This document shows, one piece after another, positions 32,456-43,624 of a stretch of DNA of 64,000 nt. The DNA is taken from positions 19,017,001 to 19,081,000 of the forward strand of contig NC_073641.1 of the NCBI RefSeq assembly GCF_029407905.1, read 5' to 3'. A model generated the notes under the pieces. The model saw only the letters and a list, made by a program, of their open reading frames with translations, was not told where the DNA came from and made no database searches. The stretch is from Bubalus kerabau (lineage: Eukaryota > Chordata > Mammalia > Artiodactyla > Bovidae). Made by a program: the position numbers and the translations under genes. The stretch's first letter is position 1, and every line of letters starts with the position of its first letter.

Positions 32456-34049
32456 TGCTCACGTGACAAGTGCAAACTGAGAAAAGAAGGGGCAGAAACA
32501 GGACACCCAAGGCACTGCTGTGGCACAATGTCTGGACGAGCTCCTGGAGACTGAACCGAGGTCGCTGGGAGAGGCGGAATCAGAATCCAGAACCTCCAAA
32601 TCTAAGGCCTCATGGGACCCCGGCTCATTCATTTCTAAATATAAAATTGAGGTAATCACTGATCAAACGTGCCACTGAGAAGAATAATGAAGAGCTAATA
32701 ATTGTTTTGCTTCCCATTGAAAGAAACACACCACACTCAGACGCCCATTTACAGATATTTTCAGTTAAAGTGTCACATAATATTTGTTATATCAGCAAGA
32801 GAATGGAAATCGAGTTGGCAGTGAAGTATTGCAGTGACAACTGTTACCTTGGAAACCGTAGTGAGCAATCATAATTACAATTAGCAAGGCTTGCACAAAG
32901 TATACATAAATATTCGCATGCCAGAGTTGAGTGTCATGTACACCCAACAGCAGAGTAAATGGTGTGACTGCTGCTGCTTTCTCTTTGACACGTCCTTGTA
33001 GAGAGTTAGGTTCCATTAAGAGATATCACAGCTCCTTTGAATTTAGGTGAATATATTTCCTTATGTGCTGGTTTCAGGGCTTCTAACATAATGACATTTG
33101 ACACAGAGTGGATTACATGGAAGCTTCAGCTGACCCTTAGTTGAAGTATGACCTGAATGACTTTTAAACAAAGCCTGATCTCAGAAGAAAATAAGGCAGT
33201 TGTAAATAATAAATGGTGTCATAGCACAATTACAGAAGTGCTCTGGGGAAAAGTGCGGCAACACAGAAGGAATGGTTAAAAGGTGTGATTTAATCATTCT
33301 CAGCAACTTGACTCTTGGTTTCTTCTTTATTGCCTTGGAAGTGTCCCTTTTGATCAGACCGCTCTGTCAAAATCACGAAGGAAGTCAGAGGAAGAGTGAT
33401 AGAATTATTCTCACTCGGACACAACCAGGCGTGTCCTGTCTTCTGTGAATTCTTTCATGAACAAGGGAGAAAAGAAGTGAAGTCAGGAGTATGTGTGAGT
33501 CTGTATTTCTGTACTCTTGTGGGAACAAAGCTTTGAAGGTAAACACATCGTCACAGCAAAACCATTGTTATTTTCAGGGCCACAGGGCACGCCAAAAACT
33601 TCATCTTCCAGCACACAGTAGAGTTTTCTGTTCGGCTTGTCTGAGCATGTTGGCTGCCTGGGGCTTTCTGGATAAACACGTGTTGTGAGTGGTTGCCATG
33701 ATGTGAAGGGCAACAGGGGAAGAAACGTTGGCATGCTTCCTTTGAGAGCAGAGGTCTTGACCTGAGCTTGAAAGAAGTCTGCTAAAATGAATAAAAGGAA
33801 GCGACCTTGGCTTAGACACTAAAATAATTGGAAGAACTTATATTTTAGGCAGTGGTATCTGTATGCAGAGTTGGTGGGGGCCAGGGAGGGATGGTGGAGG
33901 TGAGGCCAGTAGATGTCCAGAAAACTGCCTTCCCCCTCTAGATCACATTAAGTCCTGCCTGTGCGCTTCCCCATAGGAGCCTGGTTCTCTAGGCAGTAAC
34001 GGTAAGTCATATATCGTGCCCCACTCTGACCTTTGTGGTATGGACTCAT
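32456..34049. other. Repeat-poor non-coding DNA
   Basis: 1.6 kb without a recognised repeat. 32850-32960 carries 'cataattacaattagcaagg' (homeodomain-type TAATTA-like sites) and is a candidate conserved element. No coding evidence. Confidence 0.45.
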
Positions 34050-34190
34050 GCCTGCTATCTGGACGATTCTGCTGTTTAGGAGGGGCAGTATCTGCCGGAA
34101 CAAAAGGCAGCCGTGGTGTGGTGCCTCTTCTTCTGCAGGTCCCCAACCCTTAGCAATCCAGGCTGCCTGTCTCAGAGAAAAAAAGGTAAC
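34050..34190 (+). repeat. Unclassified repeat, copy 2
   Basis: Diverged partner of 32325-32455, in the same orientation 1.7 kb away. The 22-bp exact block is at 34158-34179. Confidence 0.45.
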
Positions 34191-34501
34191 TGGCATTGCG
34201 CGGGGTCCCAGCAGTCAGACCATGCTACAAACCCGACGAGTGAAGTGTTGGTTTACCCGCTTCGGAGCTTGATGCGAGGTAGGGAAGGCAACTCACTTGT
34301 TTCAGTTAAAATGAGAACTCCATATACCACTTTCTGCTGTAATTAGAGTTGTAGTGCTTATTTGAATCACAACACTGAGCTAGGTTCTCTAGAAGAGCAA
34401 AAGATGAATGTCAGGGCTTCTTCCTTTAAAGGAACTTGTGATCTGGTTGGGAAGAAGGAGTTAGGACACCCAGACAATTAGTAAAGCATATCGTGTGTGT
34501 G
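34191..34501. other. Non-coding, nothing recognised
   Basis: Unassigned sequence up to a short gtgtgt run that precedes the SINE. Confidence 0.5.
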
Positions 34502-34708
34502 AGCCCCTGGTGGCTCAGACAGTAAAGAGTCTGTCTGCAATGTGGGAGACCTGGGTTTGATCCCTGTGTCAGGAAGATCCTCTGGAGAAGGAAATGGGAA
34601 CCCACTCCAGTATTCTTGCCATCCCATGGACGGAGGAGCCTAGCAGGCTACAGTCCATGGGGTTACAAAGTGTTGGACACGACTGAGTGACTTCGCTTTC
34701 ACTTTTAT
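34502..34708 (+). mobile_element. Bov-tA SINE
   Basis: From 'agcccctggtggctcagaca' to 'gactgagtgacttcgctttc'. A small body deletion occurs after 'tattcttgcc'. It forms an inverted pair with the next SINE. Confidence 0.92.
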
Positions 34709-34731
34709 GGTGTGTGTGCGTGTGTGTGTGT
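34709..34731. repeat. (GT)n microsatellite
   Basis: A gtgtgtgtgcgtgtgtgtgt-type run separates two oppositely oriented SINEs. Confidence 0.85.
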
Positions 34732-34943
34732 TCAGTCATTCAGTTGTGTCTGACTCTTTGTGACCCCATGCACCACAGCCCGCCAATCTCCTCTGTCTGT
34801 GGAATTTTCCAGGCAAGAATACTAGAGTGGGTTGCCATTTCCTTCTCCAGGGGATCTTTCCAACCCAGGGATTGAACACACATCTCTTGGGTCTCCTGCA
34901 TTGGCAGGCAGATTCTTTACCACTGTGCCACCTGGGAAGCAGC
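34732..34943 (-). mobile_element. Bov-tA SINE
   Basis: Minus-strand copy from the head 'ctgcttcccaggtggcacag' to the tail side 'tcagtcattcagttgtgtct'. Confidence 0.92.
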
Positions 34944-36459
34944 CCCACAAGCATTGGGTACCTACTGGCTATTATCGAGTGTGACAGTATTGAGCCCCAT
35001 GGAGGTCAGCAAGAGGGAGATTGGTAAGGGCTGAACTTATTGGAAAAGGCTTCAAGAAAGTGACATTTGGGAAGGGCCTTGCACATTGTAGAACAATAGA
35101 GACAGTGTGTGTGTGTGTATGTGTGTGTGTGTGTGTGTGTGCGCGTGTGTGTGAGTAGGGAGAATGGGCAGCATGGGGAGTGCCATCAGAAGCCTGTCTG
35201 GGGAAAGAGCCAAGGGGACTAAAGCAGCGCTCATGCTTACCATCACTTTAAAAGTTTGCTGGTCTGTGTGAAGGAAGCCCCAACAGGATCTCTGGCCTTA
35301 GACTGCTCTCTAAAGCTCTTCATCTTGTTGGAAATCTCTCCTCAGAAGACTCACCGGTTCCACTCAGAGTCTGACTTCAGCAATTTGACCATCTCAAAAG
35401 CCCTTCTATCTTGACTTCCCTGCCAATAATTGAGGATCTACTATATCCCTAGTACTTTATCATTTTAAAACTTATGTTTATTAGGGAAATACATGCATGT
35501 GGTAAAAATAAAAACCACATAGAAGAGTGTAGGATAAAAAGCAGTAATATTTCAACTTTCTTTTCTCCATCCCAGTCCATTCATCAGAAGTGACCTCTTA
35601 AGTTGAGGCCTTTGAGTTCAAGTCTCCTAATGACTGCTCCGTACCTCTAAGTAGTATACTTCTATTTCTTGATCTTTTTTTTTTTTTTAATTAGGCAATA
35701 TATGTTAAAACTTAACCATGAAAGACCAAGACTTAGTTCACTTGTATTTTACCTCATCTCTCTATCCTTAGAGTATTTCATATTTGTATTACTTTTTAGT
35801 TATTTTGTTAGATAACATTGTGATATTAGGTACTATATTTATCTCTGTTTCCCATTTTATCCTTTTCATTATTTATCTCTATTCCATTCTTCCCTTGCCA
35901 GCTCCCATCTCATCTCAGCCATATCTTAATTCTTACTTTGTTAACATGGTTAACATTTAAAACTGTCTTGAAACCATAATGAACTCTTATGAACTTTTGC
36001 TATAGATTGAAAACCAAAGAATAGAACTAGCATTATTAAAACTATGTGAATATTGTTCATGGCAAAGCCAAAATTGTATGTTAGGATTGCATTTTCTTCC
36101 TTACGAGCCCAATGAAACACCCTCTGGGCCACTTAAGATACAATTGTTGTAGCTTCAAGGTCAAAAAAGTTCTCTTCCCTTACATTACAACAATTGCCTT
36201 AAGTCGTAGAATGTTTCATAAGTGAGCCATGAATTTGTCAAACATCTTTTGATTGTTGCTTCTATTGCCTCCCCTCGCACCGCCCCAGAGTTTCTAATGG
36301 ATTTGTATTGCCCATTTATATTGAAAAGAAAATGATTTCCTCCGCTCAGAAGATTTTATGGAGGAAGGTCTTCTGCTTGGTCACTGTACAGGTCCCAGGT
36401 ACATTCCCTGTGGCTTAGCTCTGGGCTGAGCAGGCCAGGAATTGCTCCTCAGGTCAGAA
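34944..36459. other. Non-coding DNA with a (GT)n microsatellite
   Basis: A long GT/TG run lies at about 35105-35154. The remainder is AT-rich and unassigned, with a poly(T) at about 35678-35690. Confidence 0.5.
35105..35154. repeat. (GT)n microsatellite
   Basis: About 24 mostly GT dinucleotides with at/gc interruptions. A likely length polymorphism. Confidence 0.93.
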
Positions 36460-36655
36460 TGAAAGTGAAAGTGTTAGTCATTCAGTCATGTTGGACTCTT
36501 TGCAATCCCAAGGACTGTAGCCTCTGTACACAGAATTCTCCAGGCAAGAAGACTAGAGTATGTTGCCATTCCCTTCTCCAGGGTATCTTCCAAACCCAGG
36601 GATCAAACCCTGGTCTTCTGCATTGCAGGCAGATTCTTTACCATCTGAGCCACCA
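36460..36655 (-). mobile_element. Bov-tA SINE
   Basis: Minus-strand copy, tail side 'gaaagtgaaagtgttagtca' to head 'ccatctgagccacca'. Confidence 0.9.
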
Positions 36656-36847
36656 TGAGGAGGACTAATCTCTGGGCAAGACATTCAACACAGAAATTTA
36701 GCTTCTTCCAATCAGGATTTATTCAGTTTACTTAAAGACTTTGCTTAAAAATCTCAGTTTTTGTCAGGGATAAATACTAGGCTGAATGTAGAAAGAATGG
36801 AGAGGAAAGGGGAGATGACACTCCCTAATACACTCATTTTGTGTTTA

Positions 36848-38820
36848 TTTATTTATTTTTTAAATTTTTATTTATTTATTTATTTTTTTTTACTTTACAA
36901 TATTGTATTGGTTTTGCCATACATCAACATGCATCCACCACGGGTGTACACGTGTTCACCATCCTGAACCCCCCTCCCACCTCCCTTCCCATACTATCCC
37001 TCTGGGTCATCCCAGTGCACCATCCCCAAGCTTCCTGTATCCTGCATTGAACCTGGACTGGCGATTCATTTCTTATATGATATTATACATGTTTTAATGC
37101 CATTCTCCCAAATCATCCCCCCACCTCACTCTCTCACAGAGTCCAAAAGATTGTTCTATACATCTATGTCTCTTTTGCTGTCTCGCATACAGGGTTATCG
37201 TTACCATCTTTCTCAATTCCACATATATGCGTTAGTATACTGTATTGGTGTTTTTCTTTCTGGCTTACTTCACTCTGTATAATAGGCTCCAGTTTCATCC
37301 ACCTCATTAGAACGGATTCAAATGTATTCTTTTTAATGGCTGAGTAATACTCCATTGTGTATATGTACCACAGCTTTCTCATCCATTCATCTGCTGATGG
37401 ACCTCTAGGTTGCTTCCATGTCCTGGCTATTATAAACAGTGCTGCAATGAACATTGGGGTACACGTGTCTCTTTCAATTCTAGTTTCCTCAGTGTGTATG
37501 CCCAGCAGTGGGATTGCTGGATCATAAGGCAGTTCTATTTCCAGTTTTTTAAGGAATCTCCACACTGTTCTCCATAGTGGCTGTACTAGTTTGCATTCCC
37601 ACCAACAGTATAAGAGGGTTCCCTTTTCTCCACATCCTCTCCAGCATTTATTGCTTGTAGACTTTTGGATTGCAGCCATTCTGACTGGTGTGAAATGGTA
37701 CCTCATTGTGGTTTTGATTTGCATTTCTCTGATAATGAGTGATGTTGAGCATCTTTTCATGTGTTTGTTAGCCATCTGTATGTCTTCTTTGGAGAAATGT
37801 CTAGTTCTTTGGCCCATTTTTTCATTGGGTCGTTTATTTTTCTGGAATTGAGCTGCAGGAGTTGCTTGTATATTTTTGAGATTAGTTGTTTGTCAGTTGC
37901 TTCATTTGCTATTATTTTCTCCCATTCTGAAGGCTGTCTTTTCACCTTGCTTATAGTTTATTTTGTTGTGCAGAAGCTTTTAAGGTTAATTAGGCCCCAT
38001 TTGTTTATTTTTGCTTTTATTTCCAACATTCTGGGAGATGGGTCATAGAGGATCCTGCTGTGATGTATGTCGGAGAGTGTTTTGCCTATGTTCTCCTCTA
38101 AGAGTTTTATAGTTTCTGGTCTTATGTTTAGATCTTTAATCCACTTTGAGTTTATTTTTGTGTATGGTGTTAGAAAGTGTTCTAGTTTCATTCTTTTACA
38201 AGTGGTTGACCAGTTTTCCCAGCACCACTTGTTAAAGAGATTGTCTTTTCTCCATTGTATATCCTTGCCTCCTTTGTCAAAGATAAGGTGTCCATAGGTG
38301 CGTGGGTTTATCTCTGGGCTTTCGATTTTGTTCCATTGATCTATATTTCTGTCTTTGTGCCAGTACCATACTGTCCTGATGACTGTGGCTTTGTAGTAGA
38401 GCCTGAAGTCAGGCAAGTTGATTCCTCCAGTTCCATTCTTTCTCAAGATTGCTTTGGCTATTTGAGGTTTTTTGTATTTCCATACAAATTGTGAAATTAT
38501 TTGTTCTAGCTTTGTGAAAAATACTGTTGGTGGCTTGATAGGGATTGCACTGAATCTACAGATTGCTTTGGGTAGTATACTCATTTTCACTATATTGATT
38601 CTTCCGATCCATGAGCATGGTATATTTCTCCATCTGTGAGTGTCCTCTTTGACTTCTTTCATCAGTGTTTTATAGTTTTCTATATATAGGTCTTTAGTTT
38701 CTTTAGGTAGACATATTGCTAAGTATTTTATTCTTTTCGTTGCAATGGTGAATGGAATTGTTTCTTTAATTTCTCTTTCTATTTTCTCATTATTAGTGTA
38801 TAGGAATGCAAAGGATTTCC
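36848..38820 (-). mobile_element. L1 LINE, 1.97 kb, 5'-truncated
   Basis: The largest L1 copy here. The minus strand holds the C-terminal part of ORF2, a 3' UTR (36890-37163) and a poly(A)/tttatt tail. The exact 13-bp TSD is cattttgtgttta (36835-36847 and 38821-38833). It sits within a putative LTR. Confidence 0.96.
37164..38820 (-). pseudogene. L1 ORF2 C-terminal fragment, inactive
   Basis: Read from 38820 down, the frame stays open to a stop at 37960-37958. It resumes in the same frame to about 37800, then needs a frame shift, after which 37817-37164 reads to the natural ORF2 end. Recognisable segments are ISQFVWKYKKPQIAK, CWENWSTTCKRMKLEHFLTP, the Cys/His-rich CWRGCGEKGTLLYCWWEC and EYYSAIKKNTFESVL. 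These lie downstream of the reverse-transcriptase core, so neither endonuclease nor RT is present. One nonsense mutation plus one small indel, with full 5' truncation, make it inactive. Confidence 0.92.
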
Positions 38821-38976
38821 CATTTTGTGTTTAGACCTTCAAATGATCTCCTTGTTAACTCAACACCTGACCGTCCCCCTCTTTCTTAACTGCTTAACTG
38901 CCCACTCTGAGCTTGGAGCTGAGAGAGTCATTTCCTAGGTAGGTTGATAAGAAGTCTAGGGGTCCCCAAGGAGAGA

Positions 38977-39164
38977 AGTGAAGTGAAGTCGCTCAGTCGT
39001 GTCTGACTCTTTGTGACGTAGCCTACCAGGCTCCTCTGTCCATGGGATTCTCCAGGCAAGAATATTGGAGCGGGTTGCCGTTTCCTTCTCCAGGGGATCT
39101 TTCCGATCCAGGGATCCAACCCGGGTCTCCTGCATTGCAGGCAGACGCTTTAACCTCTGAGCCA
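38977..39164 (-). mobile_element. Bov-tA SINE with TSDs
   Basis: Minus-strand copy with a short internal deletion after 'tctttgtgacg'. The exact 11-bp TSD is ccaaggagaga (38966-38976 and 39165-39175). Confidence 0.93.
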
Positions 39165-39587
39165 CCAAGGAGAGAGGGGTCTGGAATTCTCAGGGAGGAA
39201 GAAAGGACAAACTTTTTTTCCCTCTACATTCTTTAGGATTATGTATCCTGCCTGAGGACAGTCTCTGGATTAAACCTTCTGGCTAATTCTATTATCTTAA
39301 AATGTAAATTATGGGAGTAGGTCTGGTGAGGTCTTTACAACCTCCAGACATTTTTTGGATTCTTTGGAGAGTATATAACTCCATTGCTAACACTAGCAAG
39401 CGGGTACTCTTTCTACCCTCTTCTGATGTCTGTGTCAGAAACTTTCTCTATCTCCTTTATACTTTAATAAAGCTTTATTACACAAAAGCTCTGAGCGAGC
39501 AAACCTCGTCTCTAGCCCCGGATTGAATTCTTCTCTTCCGGAGGCCAAGGTGATTGCCGTCTGGCATCTTTGCGTGATTCAGCAACA

Positions 39588-39900
39588 ACCTTTCAGAGCC
39601 TTATGGGGGCATACTTTGGGCAGGTTAGGTTTTCCTTCCTCTGCAGCCTCCTGAGTCACATGTTTTGGGATGTGGATCTATATCACTGTTTCATGTATCA
39701 GCATGCTCCTGTCCTCTTCCCATCTTCCAGGAATTTCTTGAAATGTCTCATCCATTAATTATACACTTTCCCATTTTTTCGGGGTTCAGAAAATGAGTAG
39801 GTGTAAAATTCACTCACCTTCTTGAGCTAGAAAAGTCAGACCCTCCTTCATGGCACATTTTTGTCCCTTTACCTTTAAAACATTTTAAGTCTTCACTTTA
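39588..39900. other. Non-coding, nothing firm recognised
   Basis: Follows the LTR-like U5. I see no primer-binding site or gag-like frame. Confidence 0.45.
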
Positions 39901-40367
39901 GTTTTCTATTTGCTGCTTTAACAAATTACCCAAAGGGAATGGCTTAAAACAACACAAATTTACTCTTTGACAGTTCTGGAGGCCAGAGCTCTAAAGTAAG
40001 TCTTAGAGGGCTAAAATCAAGTTGCAAAATCAAGGTCTGGTTCCTTCCTGAGGGTCTAGGAGAATCTGGTTTTTTGGCTCCTCTAGTTTCTGGTGGCTTC
40101 AGGCCTTCCTTGGCTCATGGTTGCATGGTTCTAGTCTCTTGCTTCTGCTGTCAAATTCTTACTTCCTCTTCTCTGATCAAATCTCCTTCTGCCTTCCTCA
40201 GATAAGTATACTTGTGGTTACATTTAGAGTCTGCCTAGATAATTCAGGATAATCTCCATCTCAAGCTCCTTAATTTCATCACATCTGCAAAGTCCCATTA
40301 GCCATATAAGGTAATATCCACAGGTTCTAGGTAAAAGAATCTGGAGCCATTTTCCTGCCTACCATAG
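39901..40367 (-). mobile_element. MLT1-type (MaLR) LTR
   Basis: Antisense MLT1 landmarks are 'tgctttaacaaattaccc', 'ggcttaaaacaacacaaatt', 'acagttctggaggccaga', 'gataattcaggataatctcc' and 'cctgcctaccata'. Nearly full-length solo LTR. Confidence 0.85.
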
Positions 40368-40952
40368 TCTTCTTTGATTTCTCCATTTCTATTACCATAT
40401 TCATCCAGTCAGTTATCAAGTTCCATGGCTGGATTCACCTACTGGCTCTCAAATCTGAATGCACATTACAATTACCTGGAGAGCTTTAAAAAGTACTATA
40501 GTTCTGGCTAAGAAAGTGAGAAATTCTGGTAAGTCAGGTCTCAATGTTATTAAATTTTTTTTTTTTTTAGATTGATACAATTTCAAACTTAGAGAAACAT
40601 TGCAAGAAAAGTACAAATAATTCCCATATACTCTTGATTGTTTACATTTTGCACCATTTTCTTTAACATTCTCTTTTTATTTTTTACTGAACCCTTTGAG
40701 GGTAAGTCCTTCACCCCAAGAGTTCTTCAGTATGTATTTCCTAAGAATAAAAACTGTCTCTCTCATAACCACAGTGCCATTATCAAATCAGGAATTTAAC
40801 ATACAACACATTTTACTTTTCTACCAAGAATATTTGTGATGACATCAGGATTACCACCCCTGCTTTTTTATTGTTTCCATTTTCCTGGAATATCTTTGCC
40901 CAGCTCTTTATTTTTAGCCTTTCGGAATTATTTTGTATTAAGTGTGTTTCTT
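40368..40952. other. Old repeat debris (hAT-like and L1M-like)
   Basis: 40440-40500 ('gcacattacaattacctgga') recalls the same hAT-type MITE as at 768-1305. 40545-40830 ('cccatatactcttgattgtt', 'cagtatgtatttcctaagaa') recalls an antisense L1M 3' UTR. Both are weak. Confidence 0.4.
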
Positions 40953-41105
40953 TCTTTTAAAAAAGTACTTAATATATTTATTTGACTGAACCAAGTCCTA
41001 ATAGTAGCATGTGGGATCTAGTTCTCTGACCAGGGATTGAACCTGGACCCTCTATATCAGAAGCACAGAGTCTTAGCCACTCGACCACCCAGGAAGTCCC
41101 TAACA
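40953..41105 (-). mobile_element. CHR-type SINE
   Basis: The minus strand reads 'gggacttcctgggtggtcga', 'ggttcaatccctggtcagag' and an A-rich tail at the left. Probable TSD gtgtttctt (40944-40952 and 41106-41114). Confidence 0.82.
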
Positions 41106-41312
41106 GTGTTTCTTAAATAGAGCATTTAGTTGGCTCTTTGTGATCCAGATAGAGAATCTTCACAAACAAGTTAAGCCTTATACATTTTATTGATAAAGTT
41201 GATATGTTTAGCCTAAACTCTGCCATGTTATTTTGTTATTATTATTTTTATGTTGTATTTGCTATGCTTCTTTACATAATCTGTTTCATTTTTAAATTAC
41301 TTTGGCATTAGA

Positions 41313-41420
41313 ATTATATATATATATATATAAAAAAATATATATATATTCCCCATCTATATATATAGAATTATATATATATACTTACATATATATATAG
41401 CCATTCTGACCATATATATA
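41313..41420. repeat. (TA)n-rich low-complexity DNA
   Basis: Multiple tatatata runs are interspersed with short L1-like words ('ccattctgacc'). Self-complementary and likely unstable. Confidence 0.85.
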
Positions 41421-42496
41421 GGCTTTTATTTTTAAATATATTTATTTTTAATTGAAAGATAATTGCTTTACAATATTGTGTTGATTTCTGCCATACATCA
41501 ACATGAATCGGCCATAGGTATACCTGTGTCCCTGCCCTCTTGAAGCTCCCTCCCACCTCTCACCCCATCCCACCCCTCCATATTGTCATAGAGTACTGGT
41601 CTCAACTCCCTGAGTCATACAGTAAATTCCCACTGGCTATCTATTTCACATATGGTAATGTATATGTTTCCATGCTACTCTCTCCATTCTTCCCACCCTT
41701 TTCTTTGTGCCCCCCTCCCATGTCTCTTCTCTATGTCTGAATCTCCATTGTTGCCCTGCAAATAGGTTCATAGTACCATCTTTCTAGATTCCATATATAT
41801 GCATTAATATACGGTATTTTTTTTCTCTTTCTGACTTACTTCACTCTCTGTAAGGCTCTAGGTTCATCCACCTCATTAGAACTGACTCAAATGTGTTCCT
41901 TTTCTGGCTAATATTCCATTGTATATATGTACCACAGCTTCTTTATCCATTCATCTGCGATGGACATCTAGGTTGCTTCCACGGTCTAGGTATTGTGAAT
42001 AGTGCTGCAATGAACACTGGGTGTATGTGTCTTTGTAAGTTGTGGTTTCCTCTGAAGCGAATTAGCAGCAGCAGAGTATATGATCAGTAGTGGGGTAACT
42101 GGGTCATACCGTAGATTGTTCCTAGTTTTTAAAGGAATCTCCATACTGCTCTCCCTAATGGCTATATCAATTTATATTCCCACCAACATTGCAAGAGGGT
42201 TCCTTTTTTTCCACACCTTCTCCAGGATTTATTATTTATAGATTTTTTGATGATGGCCATTCTGGCCAGTATGAGGTGATATCTCATTGTGCTTTTGATT
42301 TGCATTTCTCTAATAATGAGCAATGTTGAGCATCTTTTCATGTGTTTATTAGCTATCTGTATGTGTTCTTTGGAGAAATGTCTTTAGGTCATCTGCTCAC
42401 TTTTTGATTGAGTTGTTTGTTTTTCTGGTATTGAGTTGCATGAGTTGCTTGTATATCTTGGAAATTAATTCTTTGCCAATTGTTTCATTTGCTTCC
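41421..42496 (-). mobile_element. L1 LINE 3' part
   Basis: 3' UTR ('gataattgctttacaatatt', 'catagagtactggtctcaac') and the ORF2 C-terminal region to 'ttgccaattgtttcatttgc'. ORF2 is multiply broken. A foreign 23-bp patch sits at 42052-42074. Confidence 0.9.
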
Positions 42497-42508
42497 CCAT
42501 AAAATTAT

Positions 42509-42533
42509 ACACACACACACACACACACACACA
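42509..42533. repeat. (AC)n microsatellite
   Basis: About 12 AC units lie between two oppositely oriented L1s. Confidence 0.93.
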
Positions 42534-42578
42534 TTGTTTTAGAGATTATCTCCTTATACCTTTTAAAAATGCCATTAG

Positions 42579-43273
42579 TCACACCCATTAGGGTGGCTAC
42601 TATTGATAAAACAGAAAATAAAAAGTGTTGGCAGTGATATGGAGAAGTTGTACTCTTGTAATGGGATTTTAAAATGGTGCAACTGCTATGGAAAACAGTA
42701 TGGTGTTTCCTCCAAAATTTAAAAATTGGACTACCATATGATCTAGCAATCCCACTTCTGGGTATATATCCAAAAGAATTGAAAGCAGTGTCTTGAAGAG
42801 TATTTGCATATCCATGTTCATGGCAGCACAATGCACAACAGCCAAGAGGTGGAAGCAATTCAGATGTCTGACAGATGAATGGGCAAATAAAATGAGATAT
42901 ATATCATTCACAATAGATACAATGCAGCCTTAAAAAGGAATGGAATTCTGTCACATGCTATAACATGGATGGACCGTGAAGACATTGGGCTATGTAAAAT
43001 GAACCAGCCACAAAAGAACAAGTACTATAGGATTCTACTTACATGAGGTGTCTAAAGTTCACAGATGGAGAAAATAGAATGGTATTTCCTAGAGTCTGGG
43101 GGTAAAGGGGAATTGTTGTTCAATGGGTACAGAATTTCAGTTTTGCAAAGATGAAAAAAGGTTCTAACGTTATGTTTCACAAAAATATAAGTATACTTAC
43201 CACTATTGAACTGTATACTTAAAAATGGTTAAGATGGTAACTTTTATGATATCTGTTTTTACAATAAAAAAAG
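42579..43273 (+). mobile_element. Older L1 LINE 3' part
   Basis: Sense strand with 'aatcccacttctgggtatat', 'gaagcaattcagatgtctga', 'gtacttaaaaatggttaaga'-type 3' UTR words and a terminal A-rich tail. Probable 9-bp TSD tgccattag (42570-42578 and 43274-43282). Confidence 0.85.
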
Positions 43274-43392
43274 TGCCATTAGCTCCCTGTTTCTAATTTA
43301 AGCTTCTTTATCTGCTTTCTTTTTAGTATAAACTCAAATAAATGGTATTCTTTTGTTTCCACCTACTGTATATATAATAGTTAATGAGTATA

Positions 43393-43608
43393 TGCTTCCC
43401 AGGTGGCGCTAGTGGTAAAGAATCCACCTGCCAGTGCAGGAGACACAAGAGATGCAGGTTCAATCCCTGGGTTGGGAAGATCCCTTGGAGGAGGGCATGG
43501 CAACTCATTTCAGTATTCTTTCCTGAGGAATCCCATGGACAGCGGAGCCTGCTGGGCTACAGTCCATAGAGTCACAAAGAGTCAGACACAACTTAGTGAC
43601 TTAGTACA
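43393..43608 (+). mobile_element. Bov-tA SINE
   Basis: 'gcttcccaggtggcgctagt' to 'gacttagtaca'. Its tail is abutted by the next SINE. Confidence 0.92.
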
Positions 43609-43624
43609 CATGCATGTGCATTAG

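Larger units (their letters stand above)
36816..39587 (+). mobile_element. Probable retroviral LTR (class I-like), doubly interrupted
   Basis: Right part: TATATAA at 39372-39378, AATAAA at 39466-39471, and a U5-like segment with 'ctctgagcgagcaaacctc' ending around 39587. Left edge: a purine tract 36791-36815 followed by tgacactccc at 36816, as at a polypurine tract/LTR junction. Removing the L1 (36848-38820) and SINE (38977-39164) leaves about 590 bp, a normal LTR length. The right part is well supported; the left edge is inference. Only this LTR is seen, with no viral genes. Confidence 0.55.

Noticed and set aside
37164..38662. 217- and 234-codon frames as host genes
   Set aside because: They are the C-terminal part of L1 ORF2 (LEQIISQFVWKYKKPQIAK, EYYSAIKKNTF), 5'-truncated with a stop and a frame shift.
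36816..39587. A complete provirus at 36.8-39.6 kb
   Set aside because: Only one LTR-like block is visible once the L1 and SINE are removed. There are no internal viral genes on either side.
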